Shown here one piece after another: positions 1 through 7,897 of a stretch of DNA of 64,000 nt. Origin of the DNA: Paenibacillus sp. HW567 (GTDB lineage Bacteria > Bacillota > Bacilli > Paenibacillales > Paenibacillaceae); contig NZ_KB910518.1 in NCBI RefSeq assembly GCF_000374185.1, positions 5,356,957 through 5,420,956 of the forward strand, read 5' to 3'. The translations under genes and the position numbers were made by a program. Positions within the stretch are counted from its first letter, which is position 1; every line of letters starts with the position of its first letter. Under the pieces are notes generated by a model. The model did not search any database and was not told the origin of the DNA. It worked only from the letters and a program-made list of their open reading frames with translations.

Positions 1-361
<361 letters not shown>

Positions 362-598
362 GGACGCTTGCTTCGCAAGCGTCACCTGTATCCTCTTCGG
401 TCCAACTCAAACCTGAGCGGATGAAGAGGATACAGTATAGAAAGAGCGATTGCTCATTTTGAAACATCTGACGAGAATTTGCATTCTCATTTTGGAAGTC
501 ACTTGCGTGATTTCCGATACTCACTCGTTGTTCAGTTTTCAAAGATCAAGCTCGTTGTTGGCGACGATGTTCTCGTCAGCAGCAACTCTTATAATATA
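362..598 (-). other. rRNA operon leader with two stem-loops and a boxA-like element
   Basis: Transcribed leader between the rrn promoter and 16S. It holds a perfect 9-bp inverted repeat with a 3-base loop (363-371 / 375-383) directly against the 16S 5' end, and a perfect 13-bp inverted repeat (386-398 / 423-435). At 528-550 the reverse strand reads TTGATCTTTGAAAACTGAACAA, which resembles the boxA antitermination region found in Bacillales rrn leaders and spacers. Open frames here are accidental. Confidence 0.75.
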
Positions 599-621
599 TC
601 ACATTGATTTCAGAAACGCAA
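593..621 (-). promoter_or_regulatory. rRNA operon promoter
   Basis: On the reverse strand: -35 TTGCGT (616-621), 17-bp spacer, -10 TATATT (593-598) preceded by TG-N (extended -10). Start would fall near 585, giving a leader of about 225 nt. No second tandem promoter was identified with confidence; 622-739 upstream is AT-rich and holds no gene. Confidence 0.7.
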
Positions 622-734
622 CAGTTTTTTTCGAAACAACTTACTCCGCTATTTCTTATTAACTTTTGCCGCGCTCTAACAACGCTTAATCATAATACCT
701 CATAACCCTATGAAAAAGCAACCCCTATAAACAA

Positions 735-770
735 AGAAAGATAACCCGCTTAATATTTAAGCGGGTTATC
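735..770 (-). terminator. terminator of the transglutaminase-like gene
   Basis: Perfect 14-bp inverted repeat, 740-753 and 757-770, with a 3-base loop. On the reverse strand it is followed by a T-rich CTTTCTTTG. It lies about 40 bases after the stop of the leftward gene at 809-1618. Confidence 0.85.
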
Positions 771-808
771 TACGAATTAGGCTAGATTATGAAAACAACG
801 GCTTATTC

Positions 809-1618
809 TTAGTAGAACTTAGCTGCAGAATATTTGCTGGCATCTTTGATCAATCCTGCCGTCTGGCTGTTCTTGGCCAATCCGGCATCTACAGTTGTAT
901 CAATAATTACCCATTTGCCATTCAGTAAGACTTCGTTCCAAGCATGATAGGTAGAAACGTAGCTTGAGTTCCCCATAACCAGCTTGGTAGGAATACCTTC
1001 ACTGCGAAGCATGGTGGCAAACAATGAAGCGTAGTCGTAGCAGATCCCCTTTTTGGTGAGGAGAGTATTGTCATTGTTAGGGATGTAATCCGTTGAAACA
1101 TTGGAAGCTAAAGTGTAGTCGTATTTCACGTTAGAAACGATATAGTTGTATATCGCTTTTACCTTTGCTTCATCAGTTGTCAGACCTTGCGTTAGTTGCT
1201 TAGCCTTCAGAACTGTTGTATCGGAAGAACTCCATTTCACGTTCTGTACGGAGCCCAGATATACGGCATTTGCATTGCTCAGACTGAGATCTACGGTTTC
1301 GGAAGAAATCACTTTGTATTTGTTGCCGGTAGTGTTCTCAAGTACAGAAACTTTATAAGAGCCATTACCTTGCTGCAGCGGGAACGTTTCGGTTTGCTTG
1401 GAGGCATAGAGGTTGTAAGTGTAGCTGTTGCTGTCTTTGGTGATCATAAGCTTGACACGCTTGTCCTTGGGAACGGCATAGGATACCGAGATAACCCCCT
1501 GATCCAATTGAGCTGTATTCAACCAGCCAGTGTCCGTGCTTGCGGCCTCAGCAGAACCCGCTTGAACAGAAGTGACAACTACGAACAATGTTAATAATGT
1601 AAAAAAGAATTTCTTCAT
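809..1618 (-). CDS. secreted transglutaminase-like protein under tandem c-di-GMP riboswitches
   Basis: 269 residues. Residues 1-26 form a signal peptide ending near AEA-A. Residues ~145-245 form a transglutaminase-like (papain-fold) domain with the Cys-His-Asp triad visible as C193 (KKGICYDYA), H225 (YHAWNEV) and D240 (WVIIDTT). The N-terminal ~110 residues are a beta-rich unknown region. No LPxTG signal or lipobox was seen, so the product is probably released or loosely wall-bound. Members of this fold include crosslinkers, peptidases and inactive forms; the substrate cannot be told. The start is fixed by AAAGGAG at 1627-1633. The gene is transcribed alone from the promoter at 1884-1911 through two riboswitches, so its production should depend on cyclic di-GMP (inference). 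Confidence 0.85.
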   Translation of the reverse strand: MKKFFFTLLTLFVVVTSVQAGSAEAASTDTGWLNTAQLDQGVISVSYAVPKDKRVKLMITKDSNSYTYNLYASKQTETFPLQQGNGSYKVSVLENTTGNKYKVISSETVDLSLSNANAVYLGSVQNVKWSSSDTTVLKAKQLTQGLTTDEAKVKAIYNYIVSNVKYDYTLASNVSTDYIPNNDNTLLTKKGICYDYASLFATMLRSEGIPTKLVMGNSSYVSTYHAWNEVLLNGKWVIIDTTVDAGLAKNSQTAGLIKDASKYSAAKFY

Positions 1619-1633
1619 GGATAAAACTCCTTT

Positions 1634-1709
1634 CGGTAGCTGGCTGCCATCCTTACGGGAAGACCCTTTAGCTTTGCGTCCCTACCTTTCGATAGGTTTG
1701 CCGTTATCG
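1634..1709 (-). ncRNA. GEMM-I (cyclic di-GMP-I) riboswitch, gene-proximal copy
   Basis: The reverse strand has the conserved parts in order: GGCAAACC, a GAAA-capped hairpin, GGGACGCAAAGC, the GGGUCUUCCCGUAAGGAUGG arm, and GCAGCCAGCUACCG. The 3' strand of the aptamer abuts the ribosome binding site AAAGGAG at 1627-1633, so ligand binding could control translation directly. The base before CAAACC is G, which I associate with c-di-GMP rather than 3',3'-cGAMP specificity; this assignment is from memory of the class. Confidence 0.93.
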
Positions 1710-1769
1710 TATAAGTTCTATCTGTTCTTATTTCTACTAGAAATTACTAGATTTAGCTTAAGAACAAAC

Positions 1770-1787
1770 AAAAAAAGCCTCTTCATT
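1770..1787 (-). promoter_or_regulatory. T-run after distal riboswitch, probable transcription-control platform
   Basis: On the reverse strand the distal aptamer runs straight into GAAGAGGC followed by seven T residues (1770-1776). GGC can pair with GCC inside the aptamer 3' strand, so a short terminator competing with the aptamer is possible. The stem is weak as drawn by eye, so the direction of the switch (on or off) is undecided. Confidence 0.45.
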
Positions 1788-1863
1788 CGGTAGCTGGCTG
1801 CCATCCTTACGGGAAGGCCCTTTAGCTTTGCGTCCCTATCTTTCAATAGGTTTGCCGTTATCG
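1788..1863 (-). ncRNA. GEMM-I (cyclic di-GMP-I) riboswitch, distal copy
   Basis: Second aptamer about 154 bp upstream of the first, nearly identical (GGCAAACC, GAAA-type hairpin, GGGACGCAAAGC, GCAGCCAGCUACCG). The differences from the proximal copy include compensating changes in the first hairpin (AUCGAAAGGU versus AUUGAAAGAU), as expected for a maintained RNA structure. Tandem aptamers are known to sharpen or combine responses. Confidence 0.93.
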
Positions 1864-1883
1864 TGTTTAGCTTTTATAGTTAT

Positions 1884-1911
1884 ATAGTACCATATATATC
1901 TCTATATTCAA
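1884..1911 (-). promoter_or_regulatory. promoter of the riboswitch-transglutaminase unit
   Basis: Reverse strand: -35 TTGAAT (1906-1911), 16-bp spacer, -10 TACTAT (1884-1889) preceded by TGG, an extended -10. The start would lie ~15 bases before the distal aptamer. It sits between the sortase stop and the riboswitches, so the gene is not a simple extension of the glycosylation operon. Confidence 0.65.
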
Positions 1912-1949
1912 GACCCAAATCACTAGATTCACACTATTTTATTTAAAAA

Positions 1950-2606
1950 TCAGGATAGCTTAGCATGCACAATGAGACGGTGGGTTGGATTGATCAATGG
2001 ATCGCATGTAATCAGGGTAAGTATTTTGTCATCGTTATGCCCGTTTAGCACCGAAATATCTGTAGGCTCTACGATAGAGATATCATAAACGACGTATTTG
2101 AAATCCTGCCCGCTTGTTGTAACAGAAATGGTGTCGCCGATCTCGACTTCGTTCAATCTGTTGAAGAGTCTCCCCGTTGTTCTTGATCTGTGGGCTGCAA
2201 TCGCGGCATTGCCGACCTCGCCGATCGGAGCTGTCTCCTTCATATGGGCAGCGGCATGCTTCATGTTGGCTTTGGTTGCCCCTTCAAGGATAGGCAGCTT
2301 GAGGTTGATTTTGTCGATTTGGATAATTCCGATGATCTTGCCCCCTACCTGAATGTCGGGAGCCGGCGATTCAGCCGCTTCTGCCTGTTCATCCGCGGAG
2401 GATTCCTCTGACAGCAGCTTGGTGACTGCCGCATAGGGCTTGCTCAGGTCTGGCCCTGACGGCGGCGCAGGCGTAACTTCGCTATAGGCCTGTTCGGCTT
2501 CTTCCAGCAGCTTCTGCTGCTCCCAATCGTTGTACCACTCGTTCGCTTTTGGATACAGCATGATAAGAATCCCAGCAAGTATAAGCAAGAATGAGAACTT
2601 ACGCAT
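1950..2606 (-). CDS. class D-like sortase
   Basis: 218 residues. One N-terminal membrane helix (~residues 5-20), a Pro/Glu-rich linker, then a sortase beta-barrel from ~90 with catalytic H139 (AAHRSRT), C201 (TLITCDP) and R210. The TLxTC signature and the single N-terminal anchor fit class D/E sortases, which transpeptidate surface proteins with LPxTA/LPxTG-like signals. The start is ATG at 2606, nine bases after GGAGG; the UUG two codons upstream is too close. It is the last gene of the leftward glycosyltransferase operon (30 bp after the GtrA gene). No sortase substrate was recognised in the window. Confidence 0.88.
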   Translation of the reverse strand: MRKFSFLLILAGILIMLYPKANEWYNDWEQQKLLEEAEQAYSEVTPAPPSGPDLSKPYAAVTKLLSEESSADEQAEAAESPAPDIQVGGKIIGIIQIDKINLKLPILEGATKANMKHAAAHMKETAPIGEVGNAAIAAHRSRTTGRLFNRLNEVEIGDTISVTTSGQDFKYVVYDISIVEPTDISVLNGHNDDKILTLITCDPLINPTHRLIVHAKLS

Positions 2607-2636
2607 GAACAATCACCTCCGTTTAGTTATGATACC

Positions 2637-3041
2637 TCAGAATACCCATTTGCGGCTTCCAAAAAAATTGATAATTACGGTCACGAAGGTGACCAGCACT
2701 TTGGCAATCAGCACCTGTACAGCAAAACGGTCCGTCAGCAAATGCATCAGCAGCACCGAGATTCCCAGCACAGCCAGGTTAAGCACGATAAACCTCACAA
2801 GCTGCATCCGGTCAAAGCTGTCTTTGCTCCCCCTGTCCCGGTCACGGAACGTCACTTTTTTATTCCAAAAAAAGCTGTTGGCTGTACCAGCACTATACGA
2901 AATAATCTGTGCCGGCGTGTTCATCATTCCAAGGGAATGCAGCAGTGTAAATACCGCAAAATCAATCAGTGTGTTCAGCAGGCCTACCGCATTGAATTTT
3001 AAAAACTGGATGAATCCCGCGTTCAGCTTCTTATCTGACAT
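2637..3041 (-). CDS. GtrA family membrane protein
   Basis: 134 residues with four predicted membrane helices and the family pattern FLKFNAVGLLNTLIDF near the N terminus. GtrA proteins work with GtrB-type glycosyltransferases and are thought to flip the polyprenyl-phosphate-linked sugar to the outer face of the membrane. Its start overlaps the end of the adjacent GT2 gene by 11 bp, which fits that pairing. The sequence ends FFGSRKWVF, typical of the family. Confidence 0.88.
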   Translation of the reverse strand: MSDKKLNAGFIQFLKFNAVGLLNTLIDFAVFTLLHSLGMMNTPAQIISYSAGTANSFFWNKKVTFRDRDRGSKDSFDRMQLVRFIVLNLAVLGISVLLMHLLTDRFAVQVLIAKVLVTFVTVIINFFGSRKWVF

Positions 3042-4023
3042 AATCCCGTTCCTTCCGCTTGTCCAAGCTCTCTACATCAGCATCTTCTTCATTAGTGTAG
3101 CCCCTGGTCTCGCGCACGATATACAGCGGTCTGTCCTTGGATTCATCATAAATCCGCCCGATGTATTCCCCAATCACACCAAGGAGCATCAGGACAATAC
3201 CGTTAAACAGCAAATTCACGCCCACAATAGAGGCCCAGCCGGGGACGGTCCATGAGGTGAAAACCCTCTGGAACAAAACAAAAAACAAATAAAGGAAGCT
3301 GGAGAACGATAGAAAAAAGCCGACGTATGAGGCGATTTTGAGTGGCTTATGCGAAAAGGAGGTAATGCCGTCCAGCGCAAACCGGATCATTTTTTTCAAA
3401 GGGTACTTGGTTTCGCCTGCGAAACGCTCCTCACGCACATATTCCACCATCGTCTGCCGGAAGCCTACCCAGCTCACCAGCCCTCTGACATAACGGTTCT
3501 TCTCCTTCAAGCCACGCATTACATCACACACTTTGCGGTCGATCAAGCGGAAATCCCCTGTATCGGTGGGAATATCTACACTGGTCATGCTGCTGAGCAG
3601 ACGGTAGAACATCTTGGCGGTTGCTTTTTTGAAAAAAGTTTCTCCGTGGCGCTTGAGCCGCTTGGCGTAGACGACCTCGTAGCCCTCTTTCCACTTCGCT
3701 ATCATCTGCAAAATGACCTCAGGCGGATCTTGCAGATCCGCATCAATCACCACAACCGCATCGCCTTCAGCATAATCCATCCCTGCCGTTATCGCTACCT
3801 GATGCCCGAAGTTACGCGAGAAGTCGATCAGCTTGACATGCTCGTCACGGCTGCTGACCTCTTGCATAATCCCGGCTGTCCGGTCCCGGCTCCCGTCATT
3901 GACGAAGACCAGTTCGTAGGAATCGCCGCATTCGTCCATTACCTTTTTGAGACGCTCGTACGTATGCTGAATGACTTCCTCCTCATTGAACATGGGGACA
4001 ATTACACTGTATCTGGCTTTCAC
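3031..4023 (-). CDS. family 2 glycosyltransferase, polyprenyl-phosphate sugar synthase (GtrB/DPM-like)
   Basis: 330 residues. GT-A domain (1-~225) with YSVIVPMFNEEE, VNDGSRD and the metal-binding D94-A-D96 in VVIDADLQDP. Two membrane helices follow (~235-255 and ~270-295), the layout of GtrB and bacterial dolichol-phosphate-mannose-synthase-like proteins. The likely role is transfer of a hexose from a nucleotide sugar to undecaprenyl phosphate on the inner face. Start is GUG, with AGGAGG at the right distance. Downstream it overlaps GtrA; upstream are two GT-C enzymes that need such lipid-linked donors. Donor sugar unknown. Confidence 0.88.
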   Translation of the reverse strand: MKARYSVIVPMFNEEEVIQHTYERLKKVMDECGDSYELVFVNDGSRDRTAGIMQEVSSRDEHVKLIDFSRNFGHQVAITAGMDYAEGDAVVVIDADLQDPPEVILQMIAKWKEGYEVVYAKRLKRHGETFFKKATAKMFYRLLSSMTSVDIPTDTGDFRLIDRKVCDVMRGLKEKNRYVRGLVSWVGFRQTMVEYVREERFAGETKYPLKKMIRFALDGITSFSHKPLKIASYVGFFLSFSSFLYLFFVLFQRVFTSWTVPGWASIVGVNLLFNGIVLMLLGVIGEYIGRIYDESKDRPLYIVRETRGYTNEEDADVESLDKRKERDYVR

Positions 4024-4072
4024 TGTCGTTCCTCCTAATTTTTTTGTGAGCTTACGCTAACTGAATGGCCGG

Positions 4073-7000
4073 CTAGAATACCCAGGAAGGGAACCAGCGC
4101 AGCATCACCTTCACGTAATCTTCGCTGACCTGCATACCTGACAGCACAGGGTAAAACATTACAAAGAGCAGCGCCGCAACAGCGACATATGCATACCGCC
4201 AGGTTTTTGCCTGGGGGTACTTGCTGTCGAGCAGCTTCATGATATAGACGATAGCCAGAATCATGAACGGCACCATTGCGAAATAATGGTAAAGGAACGT
4301 CTCGCGCGGTACCAGCATCCAAGGCACATACTGGGAAAGGAAGCCGATCCAGATCATGTACAGGCTCTTGTCTTTACGCTTCACTGTCAACCAGAGCGAG
4401 GCCAGCAGGGCGAAGATTCCTGTCCACCAAATCAACGGATTCCCCATAGTGACGATGCTGCTCACCTGTCCTTGCGGCAGACCTTCGCCCCCGCTGAAGA
4501 ACCATACCGGACGTTTCATAAACGGCCATTCCCACCACGATGAAGCAAAAGGATGGGTGGCGACAAGCTGGCTGTGGTAATTGTACATGTTCTTTTGGGC
4601 TTCAATCAGTCCCTTAATTGTATAACCCTCCGCCGAAACAGACAGTACTGGGATAAAGGACAAGCTGTAGATGACTGCCGGGATAATGACGAAGAACAGC
4701 ACACAACTGAGCAGTGTGACGATGGTATTCTTCCAGAAACGCTGCTCCGCATTGAGACAGGCAGCCTTAAGCTCCTGGTCGCTTACTTTGCCTTCAGCAA
4801 GCACACGCCCCGCAGCTCTGTATTCCTTGTAGCGCTCAAAAAGCGCAAACGCCAGCATAATCGCAAGTCCCGCGCCTCCGTAGATTACAATCCATTTCGA
4901 GGCAACCCCGATGCCAAAGAACAGACCGGACCAGAACAGCGGCACCAAGGTCTTGCGCAGCGGAACGCGGTAGAAATTCATCGTGTAGTAGCGCTGCATG
5001 AAATAGAACATCAGCATGATGAAGAATACACCGTAGACATCAATTGTAGAAATACGCGTCTGGGTAAAATGCATGAAATCCAGTGCGAACAATCCGGCGG
5101 CAAGCGCGGCGTAGGTGGTCTTTTTGAACAGCCGCAGGGCCATAATGTAGATCAGCGGCAGCATGGCAACACCAAACAGAGTACCGATAATCCGCCAGCC
5201 GAACGGATTGACGCCGAACAGCTCCATCCCTACAGCAATCAGCAGCTTGCCGAGCGGGGGATGGGTATTCTCATATGGAACAATGCCATGTGTGTATTCA
5301 TAGGCTGTCCGAGCATGGTAAATTTCATCAAAATAGGTGCTGTTCATAAACCCGGAGTTTTCCGGGATGAGCGACTGCTCGTCAAACAGGTTGGACGGTG
5401 CCCCCCTTTTGGCGGCGGCAGACGCATCCGGCGTGACGCTGGCTACCGGAAGCGGTGTTTTGCCTCCTCCCTGCTCGTAAAAGGCCATTTCATTCAAGGT
5501 GAAGCCCGGAGAGGTGACGGTCAGCTTCACGTATCTGGCCGCCACGTTCAACGGCTGGCTTTTCCAGATAAACACGTTGCCGACATCCTCATTGACATCT
5601 AAAGGGCTGCTCCAGTTATCAGGAGACTGGCTGAATTCCAATTTGAATTTGCCGGTGCCGACCCCTCCGAAAATATTTACGCGCTCCAGTTGTCTGCTCT
5701 GGCCGAGGTCCACATAGAAGCTCTCGCCGCTGGCGGCAGGCTGCCATAAGGTCTCCGGGGCTTTGGTTGATCCGAGATGAAACAGAGCCAGTGCCGCATA
5801 CACGGCGGTAATGCCAAGCATCCATATCCAGTCCTTACGCTGCAGCCTCAGCAAACCCAGCCTGCCGCTCTGCTGAACCGGACGGATTCCTTCGGCAAGC
5901 TCCAGATCAGCCTCATGATTCTCTGCCGCTGACGGCGGCGGGAGAAGAAGCTTGATCTCCTTACGGACATATACCACATACCCGACATACAGCATATATA
6001 ACACCAAAGCGATGTTCGCAATCGCAGTCACAAGAACAATGCCGTCCGAAGGCGGATTATTGCCGGCATTCAGATGGGCCAAGGTATACCCCACGTTAAG
6101 ATATTGCGTTAAAGTAAATCCAAGAAAGATTGTCAGGAACCGGCGGTCCCGGCTCTCGATATAAGTGAACAGGCCTAGAATTAACGCCGGGTACATATAC
6201 CGCTCATGCATTTTTGTGCCAAACACGAACACGACTGCGATCAGAACCATACCGATGAAGAAGGACTTGGACAGCTCCTTGCGGTCTTTTTTGAAGGAAT
6301 AATACGCTGCAAGGGCAACCGCCGCCAGGATGAAAATAAATCCCCAGGTACGATAGGTGATCCCGAGCCACATTGAATCAATTGCGGACCACATCGGTGC
6401 AGTCAGCGCATATAGATTAAAGGCATTCACCGTAGAATACGGATAGGAAGACAAGGTTCCCTTATACAGATCTATAAGTCCGCCGAGTCCGCCGTTATTC
6501 CAAAAGAATGGAGCCGCCAGCAGGCCAAAGATCCCCAGACCATAGAGGGCGCCAAACGCAAGCTGCTTCCACGCCCGGTGATGATAGAAAGCAAACAGCA
6601 GCACAGGGGTAAAAATCAGCGCCTGCGGTTTAACCAGTGTGGCTAAGGCAAAAAAGATGGCTGAACGCACAAAGGCTTTATCGGATGCGCCCATAATACT
6701 GAGCAGCAGGAATACCAAAAAGAAAGAATCCGCTTGACCCCAAGCGGCGGAATCCATCAGCACCGCCGGATTGAAGAGGAACAGCAGCATTAAGCCGATG
6801 GCCATACCGGAGCCGAGCTTCTTACGCCCTGCGCGGTAAATCAGCCAGCCCAGCACCAGGTCGGAAAGGATTGCCGGCAGCTTAAAGAGCAGCGTCTCTC
6901 CGCCCGAGCCATGCGCAAAACCAAACAACCCGCGAATGAGGCTGAGAAGATACAATATGTACAAATATCCCGGAGGATAATCGGCAAAATACCCCTTTTC

Positions 7001-7897
7001 ATAGAATTTGCCGGGTCCCAGGTCAACCAGCCGCTGGCCCCAGGCGATAAAGGTGTTCATGTCGTTCTGATACCCCTGTGCCGTCAGACCAATCCAAATC
7101 CGCAGAATAAAAGCTATTCCGAATACGATATACAGCCATCTGGTATAGATGCCGTCCGTTTGGCTCAGCAGACGGTTGCTGCGGAAGGCTCTATTATAGA
7201 GGAAAGCGAAAAATACGCTGAACAATGCCGAGAGCAGCAGCAGCTTGGCGGGAGAAACCTTGTGCGGCGTCTCTGCAGCCTGACTTCCCGCATTCTGGGC
7301 TGCTGCTTGCGCATCGAGCGAAATAACACTGACCCCGTCAGGAGCAGCAGCCACTTGCTCTACTGACAGATCATCAAAGTACGCTTTGCCCTGAATAAGA
7401 CTGGAATACCCGCCCAGGGCAGCGCCGATGCCAAGCGTTTTTTGCTCTGGACCGGTCTGGCCGTAGAATTCAAGGTACTGCCAATCTCCGGCTGTATCTG
7501 TGGTTGCGGGATACCCGCTGCCAATGCCTACCGGGAAAATATTTGCGCCGAGACCCTGGCCCGCAGTGCTGACGATTTTGACATAGCCAGAAATCTTGTA
7601 ATAGCTCTTCGGCGCAACTGTAATATTCTGCACCCATTTCAGATGATTCGGCTCCAGATTCTCAATCACCGCCGCTTTGCTGCCGGAATGGACCACTTCC
7701 GACTGTACCGAGAGCAGCCCGGAGCTGTCCCCGGAGATCCACATATCCTTGGTCCAGCCCGAAGGAGCTCCATCCTCCCCATCCTCAAAGCCCGGATTCT
7801 GCAATAGATTGCCTTCTGCATAAATGCTTGTTACAGGAAGCGTGAACAATAACAGCATGAATACAATGATTGCGGACGCGCGTAAACTCTTGATCAT
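4073..7897 (-). CDS. giant double GT-C (family 39/PMT-like) glycosyltransferase with carbohydrate-binding-like modules
   Basis: 1274 residues, more than twice a normal GT39 enzyme. In order: signal-like helix (1-28); a beta-sandwich CBM-like module starting NLLQNPGFEDG (~30-185); a first multi-helix GT-C domain (~215-645) with an early GYQNDMNTF loop and FADYPPGYLY; a polar linker; a discoidin-like beta module (~715-800); and a second GT-C domain (~850-1274) with the PMT-type acidic motif YFDEIYHARTAYEY and NTHPPLGKLLI. Such enzymes use polyprenyl-phosphate sugars to glycosylate proteins or envelope polymers outside the cell. It overlaps the upstream GT-C gene by 4 bp (ATGA), showing translational coupling. 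It may have arisen by fusion of two genes. Acceptor unknown. Confidence 0.85.
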   Translation of the reverse strand: MIKSLRASAIIVFMLLLFTLPVTSIYAEGNLLQNPGFEDGEDGAPSGWTKDMWISGDSSGLLSVQSEVVHSGSKAAVIENLEPNHLKWVQNITVAPKSYYKISGYVKIVSTAGQGLGANIFPVGIGSGYPATTDTAGDWQYLEFYGQTGPEQKTLGIGAALGGYSSLIQGKAYFDDLSVEQVAAAPDGVSVISLDAQAAAQNAGSQAAETPHKVSPAKLLLLSALFSVFFAFLYNRAFRSNRLLSQTDGIYTRWLYIVFGIAFILRIWIGLTAQGYQNDMNTFIAWGQRLVDLGPGKFYEKGYFADYPPGYLYILYLLSLIRGLFGFAHGSGGETLLFKLPAILSDLVLGWLIYRAGRKKLGSGMAIGLMLLFLFNPAVLMDSAAWGQADSFFLVFLLLSIMGASDKAFVRSAIFFALATLVKPQALIFTPVLLFAFYHHRAWKQLAFGALYGLGIFGLLAAPFFWNNGGLGGLIDLYKGTLSSYPYSTVNAFNLYALTAPMWSAIDSMWLGITYRTWGFIFILAAVALAAYYSFKKDRKELSKSFFIGMVLIAVVFVFGTKMHERYMYPALILGLFTYIESRDRRFLTIFLGFTLTQYLNVGYTLAHLNAGNNPPSDGIVLVTAIANIALVLYMLYVGYVVYVRKEIKLLLPPPSAAENHEADLELAEGIRPVQQSGRLGLLRLQRKDWIWMLGITAVYAALALFHLGSTKAPETLWQPAASGESFYVDLGQSRQLERVNIFGGVGTGKFKLEFSQSPDNWSSPLDVNEDVGNVFIWKSQPLNVAARYVKLTVTSPGFTLNEMAFYEQGGGKTPLPVASVTPDASAAAKRGAPSNLFDEQSLIPENSGFMNSTYFDEIYHARTAYEYTHGIVPYENTHPPLGKLLIAVGMELFGVNPFGWRIIGTLFGVAMLPLIYIMALRLFKKTTYAALAAGLFALDFMHFTQTRISTIDVYGVFFIMLMFYFMQRYYTMNFYRVPLRKTLVPLFWSGLFFGIGVASKWIVIYGGAGLAIMLAFALFERYKEYRAAGRVLAEGKVSDQELKAACLNAEQRFWKNTIVTLLSCVLFFVIIPAVIYSLSFIPVLSVSAEGYTIKGLIEAQKNMYNYHSQLVATHPFASSWWEWPFMKRPVWFFSGGEGLPQGQVSSIVTMGNPLIWWTGIFALLASLWLTVKRKDKSLYMIWIGFLSQYVPWMLVPRETFLYHYFAMVPFMILAIVYIMKLLDSKYPQAKTWRYAYVAVAALLFVMFYPVLSGMQVSEDYVKVMLRWFPSWVF

